Source: Promethearchaeota archaeon | GTDB taxonomy: Archaea > Asgardarchaeota > Lokiarchaeia > Sigyniarchaeales > SOKP01 | Reading direction: 5' to 3' | NCBI GenBank assembly: GCA_030612905.1 | Contig: JAUWNA010000031.1 | Location: 1 to 11,210 of the forward strand | DNA: 11,210 bases | Shown: in pieces, positions 6,146 through 11,210 of the stretch | Layout: each line of letters starts with the position of its first letter | How positions within the stretch are numbered: the stretch's first letter is position 1 | Translations under genes and position numbers: made by a program | The notes under the pieces: model-generated | Told to the model about the DNA's origin: nothing | Databases searched by the model: none | What the model saw: the letters and a program-made list of their open reading frames with translations, nothing else

Positions 6146-7213
6146 TTGAATGGAAGCGATTTTTTAGAAATCGATGGTTCGTTTGGAGAAGGAGGCGGAG
6201 CAATCCTACGTCTTAGCGCAGGATATTCGGTACTATTTAACAAACCACTGAGAATAAAAAATATTCGTGCGAATCGCCCTAAACCAGGTTTAAGATTACA
6301 ACACTTACTCGGTCTTAAAGCCCTTGCTGATCTAACCAATAGTAAATTAAGTGATTGCAAAGTTGGAACTGAAGAAATTACTTTTATTCCTAATATTAAA
6401 TCTTTAAAAAGTAAAGTATATGTAAAAATCAATACGGCAGCAAGTATAGGTCTATTACTCCAACCAATTCAAATTGCGTGTTTAAGGTTAGATCAACAGG
6501 ATAAAATTAAGATTATACTCGAAGGAGGAGGTACTTTTGGTAAATGGGCACCTAGCTTAAATTACCTTACTAATGTTATCTATCAAATATTTAAAAGATC
6601 TGGATTAGCAATTAATATAGAAATTAAAAAATTTGGATTTTATCCTAAGGGAGGAGCTCAAACTAATTGTACGATAATTCCTCCAAAAAATACCCTTAAA
6701 CCTATTAATCTTACTAATTTAGGGGATGTTGATCTAATCAAAGGGGAAATTATTCTGACAAATCATTTAAAACGTAATGGAAACAACATTGCAAGCCGAA
6801 TTAAGAAATCTATTAATATGGAAATAAAGAAAACTTTAGGGATCGAGACAGACATCAAAGAAATTTGGGTAAATTCATTGAGTCCTGGAGTAGGCCTTTG
6901 CATGTGGGCATATTCTAACACCGGAGCAATAATATCAACAGGCACTATCTTAGGGGAAAAAAGACTTTCATCAGAAAAATTAGGTTATATTGCTGCTAAA
7001 GAATTGATTAAATACATTCAAAACGACATTCCTGTTGATAAATACCTTAGCGATCAATTGATTCCATTAATGGCTTATGTTAAAGCCCCATCAAGTATAA
7101 AAGTATATGAAATTACGAGTCACACACGAACTAATTTAGAATTAATTAAACAATTTACAAATAAAAGCTATAAAATTTTAAAATATGATAACCATTATAT
7201 AATTGAATATTAG
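6146..7213 (+). CDS. rtcA: RNA 3'-terminal phosphate cyclase
   Basis: A 355-residue RtcA, the normal family length. The enzyme converts an RNA 3'-phosphate to a 2',3'-cyclic phosphate through enzyme-AMP and RNA-AMP intermediates. Signatures in order are: IDGSFGEGGGAILR (9-22), IRANRPKPGLRLQHL (40-54), NTAASIGLLLQP (96-107), GFYPKGGA in the middle, LGEKRLSSEKLG near 270, YLSDQL (about 304), and EITSHTRTNLELIKQF, whose H326 aligns with the catalytic histidine that becomes adenylated. This complete set separates it from the inactive Rcl1-type relatives. In the first motif the usual Q of GEGGGQILR is A19, a change worth noting. The start is TTG at 6146, since AGGAG at 6134-6138 lies 7 nt upstream; the nearby ATG at 6150 is out of frame. 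It is the last gene of the run that begins at 4150. Confidence 0.95.
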   Translation: MNGSDFLEIDGSFGEGGGAILRLSAGYSVLFNKPLRIKNIRANRPKPGLRLQHLLGLKALADLTNSKLSDCKVGTEEITFIPNIKSLKSKVYVKINTAASIGLLLQPIQIACLRLDQQDKIKIILEGGGTFGKWAPSLNYLTNVIYQIFKRSGLAINIEIKKFGFYPKGGAQTNCTIIPPKNTLKPINLTNLGDVDLIKGEIILTNHLKRNGNNIASRIKKSINMEIKKTLGIETDIKEIWVNSLSPGVGLCMWAYSNTGAIISTGTILGEKRLSSEKLGYIAAKELIKYIQNDIPVDKYLSDQLIPLMAYVKAPSSIKVYEITSHTRTNLELIKQFTNKSYKILKYDNHYIIEY

Positions 7214-7377
7214 TCAGATTTGTATTCTGTATTTGCACTTTTACGAAATTCTATAAATGATAAGTTAATATTAACTTTTTAGTACCTTTAAATTAAAAAA
7301 AAATACTCTCATTAAAGAAATTTTTAAATAATTACAATTATATGATAAATATAAAAATTAGAAAGTGCTAAATAACC

Positions 7378-8286
7378 ATGTCAACAAACTTAACTAATAG
7401 ATGTCCTAGATGTGGCAACTATAATCGAACCGACTCGTTCGTGTGTGCTTTTTGTGGTAAACGACTTAGAAGTGAAAGGATAGAAAACTTTTCTATATTT
7501 AAGCGTATAGAAGAAGAATTCATCTCTCCTGCCCCTTGGTTTATTACAATACTTTGGTTGTTTACTAAACCAAATAGGGCTTTTTGGAACATAAACCATA
7601 AAAGGAAAAACGCTCCAGGGTATTTAATTTTATTATTTAATTCGCTCATTTATGGACTCATGGGTTTAGCCTTCTTTTCACATATTTATATTCAAACGAT
7701 ACCGCCTTTTAGCCTTAGTGGGTTTTTTATAGATTTAGCCGCTTTTATAGCCTTTTTCTTGTTTGGATTAATGTTTTATTTTATTTTTGGTCTAATATTG
7801 ATATGGTTTTTTACTAAAGGAGCAAATGTTGCCGTTGGTTTTTCAGAAAGGTTAGAAGCGCGTTTTGGAGAAAAAAAAGAAGGAAAAGAAAAATATAGTC
7901 AAGCTGAGATGAGTCCTTTCAGCATATATAAAGGAGGAACTTTGCACCAACAACAAGCATCAAAATTTAAAATGATGTTGTGTGCGTTTGCGCCCTATTT
8001 ATTAATAAATAGTATTGAGATTCTAATAATTTTAATTGGTATCCCAAATATTACTATTCCTAATCTCTTATCGTTTGATCTCAATCCTATGTTTGTATCC
8101 CCAACTTGGACGGTGCTTCATCTTATTGACGCTTTAACGATTGCTGTGTGGGTTCCTATATTAATTACCCTTGCTATTAGAGAATTGTCCAACTCATCCA
8201 CCTTTCGCGTATTCATCTCGTCATTAGCAATTGGAATTATAGTTGCAGTATTTTATTATTTCCTACGTCCTACATTTATAATATAG
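7378..8286 (+). CDS. Zinc-ribbon membrane protein with Yip1-like domain
   Basis: A 302-residue membrane protein. The N-terminus carries a short zinc ribbon, C9-x2-C12 and C23-x2-C26 (CPRCGN, CAFCGK). A charged linker (28-50) leads to WLFTKPNRAFWNI (60-72), a motif typical of the entry to Yip1/YIF-type membrane domains. Hydrophobic segments lie at about 80-101, 114-128, 129-146, 199-221, 243-268 and 277-297, with a charged loop of about 50 residues (148-198) between the third and fourth. Archaeal proteins of this make-up (zinc ribbon plus Yip1) are widespread and uncharacterised; eukaryotic Yip1 proteins act with Rab GTPases on membranes. The membrane location is clear from sequence, the family call is fairly likely, and the function is unknown. 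The gene follows a 164-nt AT-rich gap with a possible TATA at 7322-7331. Confidence 0.82.
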   Translation: MSTNLTNRCPRCGNYNRTDSFVCAFCGKRLRSERIENFSIFKRIEEEFISPAPWFITILWLFTKPNRAFWNINHKRKNAPGYLILLFNSLIYGLMGLAFFSHIYIQTIPPFSLSGFFIDLAAFIAFFLFGLMFYFIFGLILIWFFTKGANVAVGFSERLEARFGEKKEGKEKYSQAEMSPFSIYKGGTLHQQQASKFKMMLCAFAPYLLINSIEILIILIGIPNITIPNLLSFDLNPMFVSPTWTVLHLIDALTIAVWVPILITLAIRELSNSSTFRVFISSLAIGIIVAVFYYFLRPTFII

Positions 8287-8310
8287 ACTTACACTACTAG
8301 CCTTAGAGAA

Positions 8311-8937
8311 ATGACAAATCGCAAAAAAAACTCTATTGAAATTAAATCTGAGCTTGAATCTGAAATATTTGCAATAATAAATACAATTCTTAATTTAAAT
8401 CAAAAATATCAAAGAGGTATTTTAAAAGAATTATTTTTTCAAAGATCGATCAAGAGCGCTACAAACGATTTGTTAGGGCTTAACTTATCGTTAAATAAGC
8501 ATAATATAGTCCTTTCCGAACTATTGAATCACATGAATTTTACTGACGATTATTATAAAGCTATTGACATTATCAACAAAATATCTTCTCTTAACTTTTC
8601 TACTAACCAATTCCCAGAATCACTTAGTTCTTCTATTCTTGAAATTCCAGGGATTACTTCGGAAATTACAGCCTCTTTTATAACGCTAATAGACGCGCTA
8701 AAGTTAGATGGTTTTGACGATAACGAGTTAATTTTTGGACTTTTTAAAGATTTAAAGAAAAATTTTGGTAGATTTCCCGGATTAGAATTAGATAAGATAA
8801 ATCTGCAAAATATCTTCGAAGAAATCTTACAAAACGAAGAAAAAATTGTTATTAATAAAAATTATAGAGATTCGATAGCAGACGATTTGTATCTACTATA
8901 TACTATTTTTTTGAAAAAATTAAATATAGGGAAGTAG
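8311..8937 (+). CDS. Hypothetical helical protein
   Basis: A 208-residue protein that I do not recognise. It is soluble by composition, has no cysteines or signal peptide, and looks all-alpha. Residues 8-75 form long amphipathic helices (IFAIINTILNLNQKYQRGILKE and following). Residues 100-150 contain hydrophobic helices broken by PGI and DG turns. A terminal acidic helix pair lies at 165-205. No catalytic motif is visible. The ATG at 8311 follows the Yip1-like gene by 24 nt, so the two are probably co-transcribed, and it may work with that membrane protein. Codon usage matches the neighbours. Function unknown. Confidence 0.75.
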   Translation: MTNRKKNSIEIKSELESEIFAIINTILNLNQKYQRGILKELFFQRSIKSATNDLLGLNLSLNKHNIVLSELLNHMNFTDDYYKAIDIINKISSLNFSTNQFPESLSSSILEIPGITSEITASFITLIDALKLDGFDDNELIFGLFKDLKKNFGRFPGLELDKINLQNIFEEILQNEEKIVINKNYRDSIADDLYLLYTIFLKKLNIGK

Positions 8938-9030
8938 CAAAAATAATAAAATTAATTAACTTCCCATGCTTTAAAACCATATCAATAACAACTTCAAATT
9001 GAATTAATTGAAAAATTAAAGGTAATCTTC

Positions 9031-9306
9031 TTGCCAAGACCGGGTTTAAGATCAAAAGCTCAAAAACGAAAAAAGCTGAAAACTCCTGGAACTCAGATTG
9101 TTTCTCATTATTGGAGAAAGAAACCTAGTAAAGCTCAATGTGCCATTTGTAAAAAATCTCTTCAAGCTATACCAAGATTAAGACCAGCGAAAATGAAAAA
9201 AACAAATAGGGTTTCCAGAAGAGCAAATCGACCTGAAAGTGGAAGATATTGTGCTAAATGTTTGCAAACCTTACTAAAAGAATCTGTGTGGCATTCAGAA
9301 AGTTAA
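9031..9306 (+). CDS. rpl34e: Large-subunit ribosomal protein eL34
   Basis: A 91-residue eL34, the usual archaeal length. The start MPRPGLRSKAQKRKK matches family N-termini. A zinc-binding set is visible as C37-x2-C40 (CAIC) and C74-x2-C77 (CAKC), flanked by basic runs such as RLRPAKMKKTNR that contact 23S rRNA. It uses a TTG start codon at 9031; AAAGGT at 9017-9022 provides a ribosome-binding site about 8 nt upstream, and no ATG in frame would give a proper N-terminus. It is followed by cmk and eL14 on the same strand, the standard archaeal order. Confidence 0.96.
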   Translation: MPRPGLRSKAQKRKKLKTPGTQIVSHYWRKKPSKAQCAICKKSLQAIPRLRPAKMKKTNRVSRRANRPESGRYCAKCLQTLLKESVWHSES

Positions 9307-9390
9307 TCCGATCTTGAAATTTCAAAAATATTAAATAATTTCTGATTTTAATTTCTTTTATAGCTAAATTCAATTTTGAGAAATATAAAA

Positions 9391-9927
9391 ATGATAATTT
9401 CGATATCTGGGTTACATGGAACAGGCAAATCAACGATTGCTAAACTAATGGCAGAACGCCTTGGGATACTCTACTACTCAACGGGACAAGCGTTTCGAGA
9501 TCTTGCAAAAGAAAAGAAAATGTCTTTAGAAGAATATACGAATTTCGTCGAAAATCATCCTGACGTTGACAAAGATTTAGATAATAAAGTCGTTAACATG
9601 GCAAAGAAAGGTAACATTATTATTGATAGCCAATTAAGCGGACATATTCTCAAATCCATAGCAAATTTTAGAATACACTTAACTTGTCCATTAGAATTAC
9701 GTGTTAAAAGAATGTCAGATAGAGACCAAACATCTTTTGAAGAAAAATTAAAAGAAACAACTTTAAGGGAAAAATCTGAATTAGAACGCTTCAAAAAACT
9801 CTATGACATTGATTTAAGCGATAAAAACTCGATTAACGAATTTTTTGATTTAATTATTAACACAGAAAACTTTTCTATTGAAGAAGTGTTGGATCAAATC
9901 CTATCTGAGTTAAAAAATTTTTATTAA
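9391..9927 (+). CDS. cmk: Cytidylate kinase, archaeal type
   Basis: A 178-residue kinase that phosphorylates CMP/dCMP with ATP in pyrimidine nucleotide supply. The P-loop GLHGTGKST is at residues 7-15 directly after the first strand (MIISIS). YYSTGQAFRDLA (28-39) is the NMP-binding start, NIIIDSQLSGH (75-85) the second core strand, and RVKRMSDRDQTSFEEKL..TTLREKSELERFKKLYDIDLSD (104-144) the lid region typical of archaeal Cmk. The chain ends with the NMP-kinase strand DLIINTENFSIEEV. An in-frame TTG at 9376 would add MRNIK, but the ATG at 9391 gives the usual family N-terminus and is preferred. No Shine-Dalgarno motif is evident for either. The gene lies 84 nt after eL34 and 136 nt before eL14, wider than usual for this trio. 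Confidence 0.95.
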   Translation: MIISISGLHGTGKSTIAKLMAERLGILYYSTGQAFRDLAKEKKMSLEEYTNFVENHPDVDKDLDNKVVNMAKKGNIIIDSQLSGHILKSIANFRIHLTCPLELRVKRMSDRDQTSFEEKLKETTLREKSELERFKKLYDIDLSDKNSINEFFDLIINTENFSIEEVLDQILSELKNFY

Positions 9928-10063
9928 ACTTTTTCTAACTAAAAATCATAAAAAATTTATAATTGAAATTATTCCTTAATTTACGATAGATCGTTTATCT
10001 TTTCTGAAAATTAAAAAATTCAGTAATGATAAATTTATTGAAATTAATTTGGTGACGAATTAA

Positions 10064-10336
10064 ATGAGCGTATATGACATAGGACGCGTTTGCGTCAAAA
10101 CTATGGGAAGGGAAGCGGGAAAATATTGCGTTGTCGTTGACATCATCGACAAAAATTATATATTAGTTGATGGTTTGGGAATTCGCCGAAGAAGGGTTAA
10201 TTACAGGCATATAGAACCGATAGCAGACACGATTGAAATCAAAAAAGGTGCTTCGCATGAGAATGTCGAAACTGCTATTAAAAAAGCAAAATTAGAAAAA
10301 AAAATGAAAGAAACCGTCTCCATTCCTACAAGATAA
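10064..10336 (+). CDS. rpl14e: Large-subunit ribosomal protein eL14
   Basis: A 90-residue eL14 consisting of the SH3-like RNA-binding domain (IGRVCVKTMGREAGKYCVVVDIIDKNYILVDG, roughly 6-38) followed by the RRRRVNYRHIEPI segment (41-53) and a basic C-terminal helix (65-85). Length is normal for archaea. The ATG at 10064 has GGTGA at 10051-10055, 8 nt upstream. In many archaea cbf5 follows directly; here a tRNA gene follows after 79 nt. Confidence 0.95.
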   Translation: MSVYDIGRVCVKTMGREAGKYCVVVDIIDKNYILVDGLGIRRRRVNYRHIEPIADTIEIKKGASHENVETAIKKAKLEKKMKETVSIPTR

Positions 10337-10356
10337 TTATTTAACTTCTAAAAAAC

Positions 10357-10364
10357 TATAAAAT
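10357..10364 (+). promoter_or_regulatory. TATA box candidate for tRNA-Ser
   Basis: TATAAAAT preceded by purine-rich DNA, 59 nt before the mature tRNA 5' end. An archaeal start about 26 nt downstream would fall near 10386, giving a GC-rich leader of roughly 30 nt. There is no closer TATA element. Confidence 0.45.
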
Positions 10365-10377
10365 AGAAATATTGCTG

Positions 10378-10415
10378 AGCGTCGCCATTGTGCGTCGTTG
10401 GCGCTAATTTTTTTT
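10378..10415 (+). terminator. GC-rich hairpin with T8 run, abutting tRNA-Ser
   Basis: AGCGTCG (10378-10384) can pair with TGGCGCT (10399-10405) as seven pairs including two G-T wobbles, with a 14-nt loop. Two bases later comes a run of eight T (10408-10415), and the tRNA begins at the very next base. It could end eL14 transcripts that read through. It could equally be a leader of the tRNA precursor or a small RNA in its own right. The segment is strikingly GC-rich against its surroundings. Confidence 0.45.
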
Positions 10416-10518
10416 GCAGACATTGCCTAGCCTGGTACGGCGCCGGCTTGGAGCGGAAATACGGTCCCAGAAAGCCGGTGTGTGAAAGCATCCGAGGGTT
10501 CGAATCCCTCTGTCTGCG
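10416..10518 (+). tRNA. tRNA-Ser (anticodon GGA), with intron
   Basis: The acceptor GCAGACA (10416-10422) pairs perfectly with TGTCTGC (10511-10517), and the discriminator is G at 10518, typical of serine. The D-arm is GCC..GGC with TGGTA in the loop. The anticodon stem CCGGC (10443-10447) pairs with GCCGG (10474-10478); with the intron removed the loop reads TTGGAGA, anticodon GGA at 10450-10452. The variable region (about 15 nt, TGTGTGAAAGCATCC) is long, as in class II tRNAs, though its own stem is only three or four pairs. The T-arm is GAGGG, TTCGAAT, CCCTC. CCA is not encoded. GC content is far above the surroundings, as for any tRNA. Confidence 0.94.
10454..10472 (+). other. 19-nt intron in tRNA-Ser anticodon loop
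   Basis: Lies between positions 37 and 38. Exon bases 32-35 (TTGG) pair with CCAG of the intron (T-G, T-A, G-C, G-C), flanked by 3-nt bulges AGC and AAA. This is the canonical bulge-helix-bulge recognised by the archaeal splicing endonuclease. The rest of the intron is a short loop with a GGA/TCC pairing option. Confidence 0.85.
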
Positions 10519-10555
10519 CTTTATTACTTATAAGAATAAGGAAAGTAATAGAATC

Positions 10556-10561
10556 AAAAAA
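10556..10561 (-). terminator. T6 run after the DUF106 gene
   Basis: On the minus strand six T residues lie 14 nt beyond the TAA stop of the DUF106 gene. This is a plausible archaeal terminator in the short convergent gap between it and tRNA-Ser. Confidence 0.4.
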
Positions 10562-10575
10562 TCTCTTTTATTAAT

Positions 10576-11210
10576 TTAAACGTCAGGAAATTCCAAAGCT
10601 TTAGTTTTCCCACCACCCATCATCTGCTCCATTCCTCCCGAAGCTTGTGTTTGTAATTTAAAAATTCTTTGAACAAGCGTATTCACACCAAAACTACATA
10701 GAAAATACCAAGCAGTAAAATTTATCCAACCAGCTTCTAATCCAATAGTTCTGGCAACGCCGTACACAAGGGCAGTCCATGGATATACCGTGCTCGTAGT
10801 ACCTGCCATCATAGCGCCTATAGACACTACATCGTTAGCGGTCATTGGAGAAAACGCAACAGGGCTATTCTCAAAAATCCCTCTTACTAATGTAAATAGG
10901 ACTATCATTGGAACGAATGTTATGCAACTGGGCAACATACGCCTTAAAGCCATTTTATTCTGTGATTGTTTTAACATCGAATCCAATCTTTCCCACCTCT
11001 TTCTTAACTTGTGATATTTTTCTGGTTCCGTTTCAGATAATTCAATGATTTTTGCTTTTTCTTCATCGTGAGCCTTTTTTATGACTTGTTTTCTATTAAT
11101 TTCATCAGTATCAATTAACCATTTGGTTAGTCCAGCACTAATTATTGCCGTTAGAGAAGCCATTAGTAATATAAAAATCATGGACCCAGGCGGGAATCTA
11201 ATCCAATCTA
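10576..11210 (-). CDS. DUF106 / EMC3-TMCO1-like membrane insertase, 5' end off window
   Basis: An archaeal DUF106 protein, relative of EMC3, TMCO1 and YidC/Oxa1, thought to help insert membrane proteins next to the Sec translocon. Numbering from the internal Met at 11181: membrane segment 1 at 2-23, a charged coiled coil at 30-78 (KKAHDEEKAKIIELSE..RKRWERLDSM), segment 2 at 83-104, a loop with SPMTANDVVSIGAMM, and segment 3 at 152-174 (INFTAWYFLCSFGVNTLVQRIF). A Met/Gly-rich tail (SGGMEQMMGGGK) follows; such tails are found in proteins that meet hydrophobic substrates or SRP-like partners. The frame stays open upstream of that Met to the window edge and encodes DWIRFPPGS, which looks like the genuine N-terminal region, so the true start lies beyond 11210. 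It is convergent with eL14 and tRNA-Ser. Confidence 0.88.
   Translation of the reverse strand, partial: DWIRFPPGSMIFILLMASLTAIISAGLTKWLIDTDEINRKQVIKKAHDEEKAKIIELSETEPEKYHKLRKRWERLDSMLKQSQNKMALRRMLPSCITFVPMIVLFTLVRGIFENSPVAFSPMTANDVVSIGAMMAGTTSTVYPWTALVYGVARTIGLEAGWINFTAWYFLCSFGVNTLVQRIFKLQTQASGGMEQMMGGGKTKALEFPDV

Noticed and set aside
6067..6432. 121-residue minus-strand frame over the rtcA start
   Set aside because: Overlaps conserved RtcA motifs on the plus strand; shadow frame.
10388..10579. 63-residue plus-strand frame across tRNA-Ser
   Set aside because: It translates the tRNA and its leader; the region is explained by the tRNA fold.
10790..11014. 74-residue plus-strand frame inside the DUF106 gene
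   Set aside because: Antisense shadow of membrane segments 1-2 of a well-supported protein.
1..11210. Mobile element, CRISPR array, toxin-antitoxin or defence island
   Set aside because: No transposase, integrase, inverted terminal repeats, regular spaced repeats or recognised defence domain was seen on either strand.

Overview
The window is a very AT-rich piece of archaeal chromosome. The archaeal assignment rests on eL34, eL14, an archaeal-type cytidylate kinase, an archaeal-type NMN adenylyltransferase domain, a DUF106/EMC3-like membrane protein and two tRNA genes interrupted at the anticodon loop. The low GC, the zinc-ribbon/Yip1-like membrane protein and the many lineage-specific coiled-coil or TPR genes would suit an Asgard (Lokiarchaeia-like) genome. 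That narrower placement is inference and is not proven by any single gene here.

Layout from the left. Positions 167-847 hold an unrecognised soluble protein. Positions 988-1875 hold a metallo-beta-lactamase-fold hydrolase with a full metal-binding set. On the minus strand at 1909-2088 is an intron-rich tRNA whose mature anticodon loop reads as UAU (Ile), with a second insertion in the D-arm. Then come two neighbouring small coiled-coil proteins (about 2272-2676 and 2717-3148) that look related to each other, and a protein with an unassigned N-terminal domain followed by TPR-like helices (3207-4109).

The centre (4150-7213) is a tightly packed, probably co-transcribed set: a SAM hydroxide adenosyltransferase (DUF62), a Nudix-NMN adenylyltransferase fusion, and RNA 3'-phosphate cyclase RtcA. 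All three act on adenine nucleotides or RNA ends. Next come a zinc-ribbon protein with Yip1-like membrane segments (7378-8286) and an unrecognised helical protein (8311-8937).

The right end carries the eL34 - cmk - eL14 trio, a well-known archaeal neighbourhood normally attached to secY-adk-DUF106. Here eL14 is followed by an intron-containing tRNA-Ser(GGA). The DUF106 gene lies beyond it on the opposite strand, convergent with the ribosomal genes and running off the right edge. This suggests the cluster was broken by an inversion.

The observations most worth a second look are the Nudix-first NMNAT fusion and its operon, the apparent tRNA-Ile(UAU) with two insertions, a possible AUC start codon supported by a neighbouring related gene, and a GC-rich hairpin plus T-run that abuts the tRNA-Ser gene. 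I found no mobile element, CRISPR array or defence system.
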